Shown here piece by piece: positions 35,252 to 45,586 of a DNA stretch of 64,000 bases; position 1 is the stretch's first letter, and each line of letters begins with the position of its first letter. The notes beneath the pieces are model-generated. The model was not told where the DNA came from and made no database searches. It worked only from the letters and a program-made list of their open reading frames with translations. Where the stretch lies: assembly GCF_002575655.3 (NCBI RefSeq), contig NC_053037.3, positions 207,747,743 to 207,811,742 of the forward strand, in the 5' to 3' direction. The position numbers and the translations under genes were made by a program. The stretch comes from Aegilops tauschii subsp. strangulata. Lineage: Eukaryota; Streptophyta; Magnoliopsida; Poales; Poaceae.

Positions 35252-35740
35252 ATGGAGGGGATGCAGCAGCGAATCAGGCAGATCGCCGGCGGCGACCAGG
35301 CAAAGTTAGCCAGGTTGAAGGAGATCCTTATTTGGTTTGACAATAAGTGGGAGATTTCGAGGACGGTGAGGGCCATGTGGCAATGTATGCGAAAGAGCGA
35401 GACGACGATGATGAGGGCGGTGATGTACTCATCGGCGGCAGTCACGCCGCAGTCCTTCGAGTTCATCGCGTATCTCCTCTGGGCGATGGAGCAGACAGAT
35501 TAGCCCGAGGCAAAAGTCAGGCGGAGGTGGTGGGCGTACAGGTCGAAGCTCGAGCACCCAGAGGATAACGAATCGATCGAGTATGGTGTGCCGTTCGTGA
35601 GGGTGCAGAGCCAGCCGGAGCCATAGGAGTATTCGTTCTCCCACCGCAAGAGGAGGCCGGATGGCGCGACGTCGCTTCCCCGCCGGTCTCCACGGTTCCC
35701 TCGACGCTCGCCTTGTTTCAACCGCGTCGGTAGGGTTTAA
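35252..35740 (+). pseudogene. Cargo gene copy B (WFDNK / LLWAMEQTD family)
   Basis: It starts MEGMQQRIRQIAGGDQAKLA at 35252 and keeps one frame for 163 codons to TAA at 35738-35740, with in-frame TAGs at 35501-35503 and 35624-35626. It shares with copy A the blocks WFDNK, LLWAMEQTD, RWWAYRS, EHPED and VPFVRV, in the same order and spacing. Identity elsewhere is low, so the duplication is old, or the two genes are members of a wider family. AAG|GTAAGC follows immediately and could be a splice donor. Confidence 0.6.
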
Positions 35741-36149
35741 GGTAAGCTTCGCGCTAACCTAATCTTCCATCTGCTCATGCTTACAATCAGTGTGACAACT
35801 AATAAAAATCATGCTTACAATCAGTCTCCGAGTACTATGCCAATCACCCTAAAATAGCTCTGGACCTTTGGGTCAAAGTTGTGACAGTGTGTACAAATAA
35901 ACAAAAATAGATTGGTGCTTCTTTCAGAAAAGAGTACACCCCTAGAAAACAGCCAATATAAGCTACTAGTATTTTTTTAAGTCTAAGCTACTAGTATTTG
36001 GTTAGAGGATTTGCTGCCGAGAAAGATCTGTCCACAGTGAGCGCCACACATCCCACTGATGGTGGTGGATGCAAATGCTTAGATGGAGTAGGGTTGGTGT
36101 CGGTAATTTTTACTTGGCACCTCGCACTCTGCATATGTGCTGGTTCCAT
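35741..36149 (+). other. E9 interior, no gene seen
   Basis: Low-complexity AT-rich sequence with a local duplication of CATGCTTACAATCAGT near 35775 and 35812. Nothing else supported. Confidence 0.4.
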
Positions 36150-36574
36150 CCTTACATTTGTGCAGTTCCACCAAAATGCAGCTGAATAACCCTGTTTGCA
36201 CAGATAATGAAAAGGCGTGATTACATTATAGTGGGACTAGTTGATGAAACATACACTAATAAACAGAAGAAAATATTACATCATACTGGAAATCGACCCA
36301 AGTCTCTCCGATACACCTTCTGCCAGTGATGAACATCAGTGTACAGCGGTATTACAAGGAGGGGCCTTGGGACATTCAAATCTCTATTTTTGTGCAGATC
36401 AACTAAATTAAGCACCCTAGTTTGCATAAACGCTTAAACATTAACAATGGGACTAGTTGATGAAACATACATTAACAAAGAGAAGCACTTTCATCTACAT
36501 TGGAAATGAAATGATACAGAGGACACTCGCTCTATTTTAACTGTATTATTACTTCATTTTATCAGTGACACTAG

Positions 36575-36913
36575 GGTCGAGCAGGTGGCAAACGAGGTGT
36601 ACCGTGCGTCGCAAGGATGAAGGCCGGGGGTGCTTAGACTGGGATGCTGAAGCTGGCTCTTCCAGTCCCTGTCTTCCCCCTGATATTTCTGTGGTTGTAT
36701 TTGGGTTGTAATCCAAACTTGGTCGAGCTGGTGCTGCGTCCCCCTACCTGCCTAGCTTATGTGGCGAACTTGTCTCCTGCTAGTACTCAGTCCGTTCTAG
36801 TAGTAGTTGCATAACTGCCCGTTTACATTGAGATGTTGTCGGATAATGGTTCTCTATGGTTGGGTTACTTTAATAAGATCGGAGGGAACCCCCTCTTTCG
36901 ATATATAAAAAAA
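36575..36913 (+). mobile_element. 5'-truncated LINE 3' end
   Basis: A 3'-UTR-like piece of about 340 bp ends TTACTTTAATAAGATCGGAG, then CCCCCTCTTTCGATATATA and a short A-run. The flanks CAGTGACACTAG (36563-36574) and CAGTGGCACTAG (36914-36925) look like a 12 bp target duplication with one mismatch. The ending is typical of grass LINEs. No ORF remains. Confidence 0.65.
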
Positions 36914-37226
36914 CAGTGGCACTAGCGGTGCCAAAACATTGCCTCAAATTAATAGTGCCACTAGATTAAGGTGCAAAATAATTACATTACTGCTTTATCA
37001 TGGCAGTGCCAAAACAGTAGCACAAGAGCAGGATCAACATGTAGGATCTTTGGGAAAGGGTCAGACCAAAAAGGAACATACCTCGTGATGGGAACCATAT
37101 CTGCAGTCAACGCCATCGTAGAAGGGATGACACCAGTCACCAACATGGATGATTCAATTCATGGGACCTTTTGGTGCAGTTCAACTAAAATGAAGCAATG
37201 TCCCATAAGCTAGCAGCTTCTTCTTC

Positions 37227-37289
37227 TTCTTTTTTTAAGAAAAGGGCTCCAGCCCCGGTTCCATTTCCATCAGAAAACGAAACCCACAG
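37227..37289 (-). mobile_element. Possible very short retroposon with T-run
   Basis: About 60 bp starting with a T-run, flanked on both sides by AGCTTCTTCTTC (37214-37225 and 37290-37301). It may be a truncated LINE or SINE in reverse, or simple-sequence coincidence. Confidence 0.3.
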
Positions 37290-37480
37290 AGCTTCTTCTT
37301 CATTAGTTGCAATAAAATTGAGCAACGTCAACGTTGGTCGTGAAGCTCCCGGAGAGTAGGGGGACCAGGACAGTTGCATCTCTAACGAAAAGAAGCAATT
37401 TATCTTAATGGGAAATTTAGCAGGACATGAAAAAAGTACCATTGATTCATATTACTGGAGGCATTACATTGAAAACAACA

Positions 37481-37961
37481 TTGGTTTAACGTGTCCTTAC
37501 TTTTAACAGTGCGATTGCTACATTTTACCAGTGGCATTACATAAGAGCGGCTCGGGGCAACAAACATCAGAAGAGGAGTTGGTCCCATTTTTGTTCGGTA
37601 TATAGCCACCTTATACTGTGTGAGGCTAGCAAATCTAGTGTTGGACTTATTCTGTTGACTTGTCCCCCAGTCCCGACTTTCTTTCCTTTTTCAACCAATA
37701 GATCGGGTTTATATTGAGTTTGTACTGCGTTCCCTTTATTTCCCTATTAGACCTAGAGACCCGTTGGATAGCCAGTCTCTTCTACTTTTTTCCCCCATTA
37801 TTTCCTCTTTCGACCAAGTCCTAGATTCAGGTAACAAATCTTCCCCCACCCCCACCCCCTTTCTTCCTTCTTTGGACCAAGTACTACTAGATTCGAGTGC
37901 ATGAACTAGTTTTACCTCTTAACAATAAAAAAATAGGTGGTTTTCGAACAGCCGATCGATC
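37481..37961 (+). other. E9 interior, no gene seen
   Basis: AT-rich with CCCCCACCCCCACCCCC at 37843-37859. Nothing supported as a gene. Confidence 0.4.
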
Positions 37962-38060
37962 CTATCTACACGAGGGGGCCTGAGAAATAGTAAAAGATAC
38001 AAATGCAGCGATGTCAGGAGCTCGGGAAGTAGAGAAAGGCCGGTTTCGAAGGAAGTTATA

Positions 38061-38414
38061 CCTGAGGGTCGTCGGGATGTCGCTAGGTGGGCGGCGGGAG
38101 CCCGGATCTGCCCACACTACGGCAGCGAGGAAGAAGGGGTGGGAGGCCCTCCCTCGCCAGCGATGCTTGGGAGAGAACGGCAAGGCACGCTGATAGGGAC
38201 GCGCCGGCAGTGGGTAAGAGCCGTCGCCTAGGACAACCGCGTGAATGTTGCACCTTCTCGCCTTCCCGGGCGGAGAGGATCCTGCTGGATCTGTGACCAG
38301 CGGTGAGTAGAGAGAGAGTGTGGCCACCGCTGTCGTGTTTAGATCTGGAGAGGACGAGACAGTGTGAAGAGAGCAACACTAGCAAGCAAGCACGGAGGCT
38401 CCTACCTATATAGT
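38061..38414 (-). promoter_or_regulatory. Candidate promoter and first exon
   Basis: On the minus strand, CTATATAG at 38407-38414 is followed by a GC-rich, CT-rich leader-like stretch and, at 38062/38061, a good splice donor (CTCAG|GTATAAC). This looks like the 5' end of a pol II gene pointing left, but no coding exon can be recognised downstream. It could be a captured promoter fragment. Confidence 0.35.
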
Positions 38415-39540
38415 GGAGTACTAGTTTTCTTTTTTACACCGGCCGGAGCCGGCTTGACCTCAGCAATGACTGTCCAGAAGTCTTCATGCACGTGCCCCGG
38501 AGGCGCAGTTGTCATCATTTTGATCTGAAGCACCGGATTATAACATATAACACGAAAAAATCCCACATGACAAGAAAAAATGTGTGTGCAAACGTAATAT
38601 GATGCGCGTTCCATTCGGAGAGTGGTGTGCCAGACCGACCGACCGTCTGGGGTGCGACGCGAACGCGACGGGCGTGCTGTATACTCCGTACATGTGTACT
38701 TCCGTTTTCTTGAGGCTTTGCTCCATGGCACAATCCATCGATACAAAATTAGTATACTGTACTATTTAAAGCCGAGGGCGGGGATTTTCCCGCGCGGTAG
38801 GCGGGGTAGTTCCGCCTAGTCGGTTCGATAGAGACATGAGAAGATGAGGGAGTAGGCTGCTGCAAACGTAGAGTTGTGTGATTTGACAGCGAGTTACTTC
38901 TGGACAGGTGGGCCCGGTGATTTGACTTGCCATTATCATTTTAACTGCGGCGCTACGACCGGCGTGAGTCTCCCGATTCCTGACTACCTCCATACAGGTG
39001 CCTCTCCCGATGCTCCACCATGTAGAGGCTGGCTCTTGCTTGAGAGCCCACTCCTCCACTTTTTCCTTGCCTCTTTCCCCCACATATGCAAAAATGCCAT
39101 GTAAAGCGGGCTTATAGCCCACTATTGTACTTGATCCTATAGGTGCTAAGCCGACCACATAGGCATAAAGTCTGATGTGGCAAGTTAATTAAGAAGAGTG
39201 AGACTAGTTTGGTGACCCGAGGAAGCAAACTTAGCAACAAAAAACTAAGCACCTATGCATTGGGGACTTGAGTTGCTAAGCCATTTAAGGCCCATAGCAC
39301 CTCATCTAAGCACCATTTCATTGGAAGAGGTCACTCCTTGGCAAATACAATAAATACTATGAAGAAAGAGATAGAGAGAAGTAAACAAAAAATTCTCTTA
39401 TAGCCAACCTTATAGTTAACCTTGTTGTATGAGTGACTAAGTGATGACTATGTATGACATGCCAACATCAGATAGCCTAACGCACCGTGTTAAATCTCCA
39501 AGGGCGCGACCGCGCGAGCGAGGCGATGGTCGTGGTAGGC
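38415..39540 (+). other. E9 interior with a duplicated promoter-like block
   Basis: 38720-38945 is related to 44256-44420: CTCCATGGC(A/G)CAATCCATCG, an AGGGCGGGG block and TGTGATTTGAC recur in order. 39100-39440 is AT-rich with repeated TATAGCC motifs and may be a decayed MITE. No gene supported. Confidence 0.45.
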
Positions 39541-39546
39541 GCGACC

Positions 39547-39717
39547 ATGATATGGGCTGCTGGCAGCCCTTGGATCTGAAATCGAACGGTCGCATGCTAA
39601 GTTGCTGTAAATTTGCAGAATAACCCTCCAGGATAGGATATTCACCCATAGGTCTAGAATCACGCCATGCAACCGTTCGATCTCAGATCCAAGGGCTCTC
39701 GGAAGCCCGTATCATGG
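39547..39717. mobile_element. Short inverted-repeat element
   Basis: ATGATATGGGCTGCTGGCAG..CCTTGGATCTGA at the left is mirrored by TCAGATCCAAGG..GCCCGTATCAT at the right, about 48 bp per arm with some mismatches and a spacer of about 70 bp. I see no clear target duplication. It fits a MITE or Mutator-type inverted repeat. Confidence 0.5.
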
Positions 39718-39982
39718 GAGAATGGAAAGCTTCGTATCACCTGTAATTTTCCCGACACTTGACATGACATCGAAAGCCATTTAATTGGGCGTCGAGTAGA
39801 CATGAAATCTAATTGGGCCCCCATAGTACTGTTCATGAATCCATTTATCCACCAGGCAAGCCACTACCCTGCCATTCGCATGCACCCCCCACTCGACATT
39901 TTACAATCGATAAACCGCTCCTAGTCGTCCCATCCTTTCACATTACAGCAGTTCCACTAATCCTAACCCACCTCCCAAATCC

Positions 39983-40699
39983 ATGGCGTCTCAAATCTCC
40001 ATGATCGGCGGTGAGTACAAGGTTAGAACCATCACCGGTGATGAGTTCGACGTCATCTACACCCGTTCTTCCGCAACGGTGAAAGAATGCTTTGCTCGCT
40101 TCAAACGCATGTTCGAAAACTCAAATGATGACTGGGTCGCTGGGCTAGATGTTGAGTAGACCACAGTCCTGGGAAGCGAGAAGAAACTAAAGGAGGCAGA
40201 GAAGAAGAAGCCCGCCGTGATCCAGGTTTGCGTGCATGACTTATGCTTGGTCTACCACATATGCCATGTCAACGTTGAGTGCGAGGAATTTAAGAAGTTC
40301 CTCAAGGGCGGCCGAGTCAAATTTGTTACTGTAGACTTTAGGAATGACAAGGACATTCGGATAGGCCTTGTTGTAGGCCAGCCCTTCGATCTCCAGAAGG
40401 CAGGCCTGGTGTCCTCCCTTGATTAGCCTTCAGTGCTGACCCTGGCAGGAGCCATGGTTCATCATTCATACGATAAACTAGAGAAACCTCCATACACATT
40501 TCATCGTCATGCATGGCAGTGGAATGGACTAGATAAAGACCACATCCACTACGCTGCAATGGATGGCTACCTTTATTTCAATATCTACAAGGGTTGGATG
40601 AAGAGCAAGAGCCAAGTGTGCGGTTCAAGCAAAGAAGTATCGCCCAAGAGGAAGAGGGACAAGGACGAAGTCGAGGACGTGGACAAGGACTCCGAGTAA
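39983..40699 (+). pseudogene. Werner-type DEDDy 3'-5' exonuclease-like pseudogene
   Basis: A single frame of 238 codons plus TAA runs from MASQISMIGGEYKVRTITGD, with in-frame TAGs at 40157-40159 (codon 59) and 40424-40426 (codon 148). The WRN-exonuclease layout is clear: exo I Asp56-x-Glu58 (AGLDVE), exo II Asp122 (VDFRNDKDIRIG), exo III Tyr190 and Asp194 (HYAAMDGYLYFNIY). All catalytic acids remain. The C-terminus is charged (PKRKRDKDEVEDVDKDSE), a likely nuclear signal. The family trims DNA or RNA 3' ends. The first stop directly follows the exo I Glu, where homologues usually have Tyr. It is intronless and sits alone in E9, so it was probably acquired as a copy. No polyA tail or flanking repeats prove retroposition. 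Confidence 0.8.
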
Positions 40700-41470
40700 G
40701 GTGGCAGTGTCATTGCTCATGGTGGTTCTAATGCAGTGTCTACCGGATTAGTTGCTTAGTTTAATTTCTAGTGTGCTTAGTTTTATTTGAGGGGTGTGTT
40801 GTGCTGAGCCCCCAGCAGAACTATGTTATGTTTCTTCTCGTTATATTTCGTACATTTCATCTTTTAGTTGGTATAGTACTACCACTCGTTTCTTGACATT
40901 ATATACGTACAATATATATGGCCAACATCATATAGCCAGCAGTTTAGTTGTCAAAGAATTTCAGGGTGCTTAGTTGTGTCAAAGAATTCCAGGGTGCTTA
41001 GTTTTATTTGAGGGGTGTGTTGTGCTGGACACCATTAACTTATCGTTGTGAGAATCGGCTTATTTTTGTCATGTAACATGTTCAACGGGTTTGACGTGAA
41101 AATAACAATGTCTAATGGCATTTCTGAGCAAACATCTAACTTAACGATGGCATTTTTTAGATATCTAATTGCATTTTTGAGCAGGCATCTCACGGATCGA
41201 TGGCCTTTTTTGAGTAGTTGTAACTTCTAATGGCAAAACTGAGTAGTGATACACAACTAGTGGCATAAATAATAAGAATCCAAGAATTAAATAGGTATGC
41301 TAATTTCTTTATTTCTTTATACCTTTGTGTGCGAAACAATATACGCTGCCTCCCCCAGATTTTCTTTACAGAGGCAACACACAACTATATGAGTGCCCTG
41401 TTAAATTTGGGAATTATTCCGGGTTCGTTTGGCCATTTTTATACATTAATTGAGTTTCTGGTCATTTAAT
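40700..41470 (+). other. Sequence 3' of the exonuclease copy
   Basis: GTGCTTAGTTTTATTTGAGG with GGTGTGTTGTGCTG recurs near 40770 and 40994, about 225 bp apart, so the 3' flank is locally duplicated. From 41090 to 41260 AATGGCA(T/A)TT units repeat. No gene seen. Confidence 0.45.
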
Positions 41471-42110
41471 GTGCATAATTCAAATTTGAACTACAAGCAC
41501 ATGCTCCCGTGCACCAAAGTTGACTGAAAATCACATGTGTGTCCTCGGGTGAATTTCTAGGTCCCATGCAAGAAATGGGAATGAAATTCAAACATCTGGG
41601 CATCGTGGTTCGGCCAAGAACACTGAGAAGCTTGGTTTTAAAATTCTTGTAAATCCAAAACACGCCTGAAAGTCATGACACTTGGCATGGTGTCATGTCA
41701 TGGTACTACCATGCTGTGGTAAAAAAATTGCAGAATAGGAACAAGTTTTGGTATAAGCTTTTTGCAAACCGGAGCCTCTCTCAAGAAGGCTCGTGGTTCT
41801 GAGAGGGAACGTGTCACCTTTGTGTGCATAATTCAAATTTTAAATACAAGCACATGCTCCAGTGCACCAAAACTGGTTGAAAAATCACATGTGTGTCCTC
41901 GGGTAAATTTCTAGGTCCCATGCCAGAAATGGGAATGAAATTCAAACATCTGGGCGTCATGGCTCGGCTGGAACTTGGTTTTTTAATTCCTGTATATCTG
42001 AAACACGCATGAAAATCATGAAACTTGGCTTGGTGTCATGACATGGCACCAACATTCTGTGGTAATTTTGCTGTCCGATTTGCGAAGGCGCACACATTAA
42101 CAATCAACAA
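41471..42110 (+). repeat. Tandem repeat, period about 351 bp
   Basis: GTGCATAATTCAAATTT at 41471 recurs at 41822, followed in both by ACAAGCACATGCTCC, AATCACATGTGTGTCCTCGG and GAAATTCAAACATCTGGGC. Two diverged copies. Confidence 0.75.
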
Positions 42111-42648
42111 AGTCATTTTGGAACAAGTGCTGTCATGTTACAATCGGAAACACGAGTATTATTGAAACCGTGGGCGTTCTATTTACCATTTACGTGCCGC
42201 CACGCGTCCCCTTTTTTTATTAGCTAGGAGGTGCCGTGCAAGGTAGCTATTTGAGTACGGGAGTCGTGCGATCAGACCCCTCCGCGTGCTTATCCAGAGG
42301 AGAGCCCTTTGACCTCCATCTGCCGTCCACCTCTCTCCCAAGGTCTCCATTAATCGCGCCCGAGCCTCTGTTTAATGGCGTGGTAATGTCTCACTCGACT
42401 GGGATTTAAGAGAGAAAAAAGAAATTTTTTCACAGATCTTGATGTAAGATCCGACGAACCTATATAGCATCTACTTCGACTTATAGCAAGACTGATGAAT
42501 AATAATTGTCTTACATAATTAGGAAGATAATTAAAAAAGCCACATGTGGCTATGCCCGAAATACACAAGGGCAAAAGAAGAAGGAAGATGCATACAACGA
42601 TCTGGCTCGCTGATCTCTACTTTCTTTATGTGCTGCAGGTCGCGTAGA
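42111..42648 (+). other. 3' flank of the coiled-coil gene
   Basis: Non-coding. GCAAAAGAAGAAGGAAGATGC (42571-42591, also in variant form near 44700-44745) shows that the tandem duplication of the next gene includes its 3' flank. Confidence 0.45.
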
Positions 42649-43305
42649 CTAGTTCTCACAGAGGGCGATGATCTCTTTCATTAGTTTCATGTCCTTAATA
42701 CGCTGCTTGGCAGCATCCATGGATTCCTCCACCAGCCTGTTGCGCTCGATGCGGAGCATGGCATTCTCGTCCATAAGTTTCTTGATGATGACGCCCGTCC
42801 TCTGCAACACGGCAGCGGTCTCCTCCTCCTGTTTCGCCCTTTGGGCGATCTTCGCCCTCATCAGGTCGCGCTCGCCCCGGAGCATCGCATTGCCCTCCCC
42901 CAATTGCCGGATGACGCCGGTAGCCTCGTCTTGCATCCACGCCCAGCCGGAGATCTGATCCATCTTGCTATGGACCATCGCACGCATGCGCCTGTAAGAG
43001 TCCTCGCCTGCCTGCGAGAAATTTTCCCAGGCCGCTGCGGTGCGGCGGGACCTCCGTGCTGCTTCGGCGACGTGGCGGGACGTATCTGCTGCTTCCGCGG
43101 TGTGGCCGGACCAGTCTGCTACATCGACGGCGCGGCGGGACCTCCGTGCTGCTTCGGTGGCGCGACGGGACCACTGTGCTGCTACTGCTGCGCGGCTGGA
43201 CATGTCGGCTGCTTTCGGGGCGAGGTGGGACATCACTCGTGCTTCCGCTTCCATGCTCACCTCTCCCTGGTGGAAATCTCTCGACCCAGAACTAACGCTG
43301 GCCAT
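42649..43305 (-). CDS. Coiled-coil protein, cargo gene 1 (intact)
   Basis: An uninterrupted ORF of 218 codons from ATG at 43305 (MASVSSGSRDFHQGEVSMEA). Residues about 30-92 form an Ala/Arg/Ser-rich repeat of about 14-15 residues (for example EAARRSRR). Residues 100-215 are long heptad-rich helices (GEGNAMLRGERDLMRAKIAQ, MDENAMLRIERNRLVEESMD), a predicted coiled coil. No enzyme motif. A TATA box (TTATAAATA, 43378-43386) lies about 75 bp upstream. A homologous but broken copy lies upstream at 44774-45507 with the same TATA position, so start, promoter and frame are supported by comparison. I do not recognise the family. It may be a cargo gene or an accessory protein of the CACTA. Confidence 0.65.
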   Translation of the reverse strand: MASVSSGSRDFHQGEVSMEAEARVMSHLAPKAADMSSRAAVAAQWSRRATEAARRSRRAVDVADWSGHTAEAADTSRHVAEAARRSRRTAAAWENFSQAGEDSYRRMRAMVHSKMDQISGWAWMQDEATGVIRQLGEGNAMLRGERDLMRAKIAQRAKQEEETAAVLQRTGVIIKKLMDENAMLRIERNRLVEESMDAAKQRIKDMKLMKEIIALCEN

Positions 43306-43377
43306 GGCTTGATTGACGTGATTGTTTTTTGTGGATGAGGAGTTGAGGAGGAATGTGCAGTCATCTTAGCATAGTAG

Positions 43378-43386
43378 TATTTATAA
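43378..43386 (-). promoter_or_regulatory. TATA box of coiled-coil gene 1
   Basis: TTATAAATA on the minus strand, about 75 bp before the ATG. The paralogue has GTTATAAAA at the same distance. Confidence 0.6.
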
Positions 43387-44773
43387 CCGAGTACTACTAG
43401 TACGCTCCTAAGTGGGAAACCGTTTAGGTTGTGATCGGTGTGAACAGGTTTGCAATTAAATATAGCGTGGTACTACTAGTAATTTGGAATGTGACGAGAC
43501 ACGCTCAAAATTTATTAACGGTTCTAGTTTCGAAGTGCGGCACTATTCCCGAATGGCGTAACGTCGGCACGTTTTCTCGGCCATGGTGTAGCATATGCCA
43601 TGGTACTAGTTCTTTTTCTACTGCTGTGTACGTGCAAAAACTGGCACCGTCGGATACATATCTTACGCTTGGCGTTCGACAGGAATAGCCTCGTGGCGAG
43701 CTATAGACTAGTCTTTTTTCAGACGCATTACACCTATCTCTCGGGACTTCTCGCACGCACCATCACTGCTCCCTAGGTCGATGCCACCCACATACACTTG
43801 TACTCTGAGAAGAGGTGCATGCACGCACTCGTCCTCTCTCACACACGCATCTATAGCTAAGAATTGTAGTGTTCTCAACCATCCGATTGGCCCTATCATA
43901 GGTTTCACGTTGCTCCTTGGCCTTGAGATTGAGAAGTTTAAAACGCGGAGGCTAAGATGGAGGCGAGAGGTTTTGGTTAATGTGCAGGCCGCACATAGCA
44001 CCAACACGACACGAGCTTCGTCTGCCTGGTGCGCATGCAGTCGGGTGAGTTGTCCAAGTATAGACACAACCAGGCCCTCGTTGGTATCCGCGCCTCGACT
44101 TTGGCTGGTCATAGTGGAGAGTAGCATAGACTAGTTACTAGTCTATGTTACTTGTACCTTCATAGTGGGTAGTGTCATATAGTATATGCACAATTTGGAG
44201 ACGAGCGCTCTCTATATGTACCACCTTTTTCTTTAACTAGATCTTGTTAGTTTTTCTCCATGGCGCAATCCATCGATACTACTACTGTACAAATGTATAC
44301 ATTTTTTAAAAGGCTAGAGGGCGGGGCAGTCTAGCTTGGTCCTTTTCACGAGAGGCGAGGGCCTTTGTGATTTGACGGCTCATTACTACTGGAAGGCGGG
44401 GCCTTGTGATTTGACTGCTCGTATAAATGTGCCGACGACCTGAGGAGGAGCATAGAACCGTGCGGTATACTCAAGTTCTTCACTAGAGTACGACGGAGGA
44501 GCACGAAACACGGCAGCCCAGTGCCATATCCTCTATTCTCTACTCTTATTATATATTACTAGCAAGAGGCATTGTTCTATTGGCGATAAAGAATGTTCTA
44601 ATTTGCTAGTCATCTCATTTTTAGCATTGTTCTATTCATACCTCGCAGAGAAGGTGACACGTGCGGCGAAACACCCGAAGCAAAATAAGAAACACATGAG
44701 CAAAAGAAGAAGGAGGATTATCACCCCCCAAAAAGAAGGAAGACGCACACACAAGTCTGGGGCGGTGCTCTCA
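43387..44773 (+). other. Spacer between the two coiled-coil genes
   Basis: 43387-43560 is the upstream region shared with gene 2. 44256-44420 is the block shared with 38720-38945. Short ORFs on both strands overlap and are not supported. Confidence 0.45.
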
Positions 44774-45507
44774 CTACATGAAGGGTTGCTGGCCGCAGAG
44801 TCGTAACTGCTTCCTCATTGCCTCCACGACCTCCATCTCCTTGCGCGTCTCCTCCGCCATCTTCATCATTGTGTCCATAACGCGGGATTTCTCGATGTGA
44901 GCCTTCGTCATCTGTTCCACGGCCGCATTACGTACCTTCACAGCAGTCGGGTGCTTGATGCGGAGCTTTGCCAACTCCTCCTTCTGTTCCATGACGAGGG
45001 CCTGCAACATCTTCATTGAGGAACTACTATTCTCATGCAGCTTCTTCCAGCCGGCATTCTCCTCCTTTAGTAGGTCAAGCTTGTGGCAGAGCTTTGCCTT
45101 GTCCTCCTGAAGTCGCAGGATTTCGCCGGTCGCCTTCTTCTCCGAGGCAATGCTCTTCTTCAGCAGCATCACCAAGCCGGCGGTCAACTCCCCCTGCTCA
45201 TTGAGCTCAGCGGGCATGTCATTGAGGCTCTCCTTCAGCAGCTCCACCAAGCCGTGGATGAACTCCTTCTGCTTATTGAGGTGCTTATTGAGCTGATCGG
45301 GCATGCCATCGAGGGATAACGACTCTAGCGCCGCCAGCTCGGCATGTTCGCCTCCGCGTCTAGGGCGCTCCTGGGAGCCATCGCCTGCCCGTGAGAGATC
45401 TTTCGAGGTCTCTGCGTGGCGGCGAGCCCTCTCATTTTTTCCGCAGCCTTGGTTGCCGCTCCCTTGTTACGAGTAGTTCTCGACCTAGAGCTCTACACAC
45501 CAGCCAT
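44774..45507 (-). pseudogene. Coiled-coil protein, cargo gene 2 (broken paralogue)
   Basis: By comparison with gene 1 the original start is ATG at 45507 (MAGV). A TAG follows after four codons where gene 1 reads on (MASVSSGSRD against MAGV-stop-SSRSRTT). A second change shifts the frame near 45310-45350. From 45304 a 176-codon frame is open to 44774 (MPDQLNKHLNKQKEFIHGLV to RLCGQQPFM). Two similar helices (HGLVELLKES, AGLVMLLKKS) and a long heptad region (LRLQEDKAKLCHKLDLLKEE) predict a coiled coil. The 176-codon ORF could still be expressed from an internal start. TATA at 45578-45586. Confidence 0.6.
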
Positions 45508-45577
45508 GGCAAGGACGGACGAAGAAGAAGGACTTATGAGGAGGAAGGTAGAGTAATATTCGGTTAGGTAGTTCCCC

Positions 45578-45586
45578 TTTTTATAA
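45578..45586 (-). promoter_or_regulatory. TATA box of coiled-coil gene 2
   Basis: GTTATAAAA on the minus strand, about 75 bp before the inferred original ATG at 45507, as in gene 1. Confidence 0.55.

Larger units (their letters stand above)
36150..37480 (+). repeat. Degenerate tandem repeats, period roughly 220 bp
   Basis: The blocks TTTGTGCAG(T/A)T..ACTAAA and GGGACTAGTTGATGAAACAT recur near 36155/36390 and 36231/36446. TTGGTGCAGTTCAACTAAAATG appears again near 37170. Strongly diverged and interrupted by retroposed pieces. Confidence 0.5.

Noticed and set aside
34737..35466. ORFs rich in Glu/Arg/Gly across the minisatellite
   Set aside because: They translate the repeat unit in several frames and on both strands.
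8719..40426. Excess of TAG among in-frame stops of the pseudogenes, possibly a recoded or suppressed stop
   Set aside because: TGA and TAA also occur (53861, 54762, 3238). C-to-T decay at methylated CAG and at CCA on the other strand is the simpler explanation.
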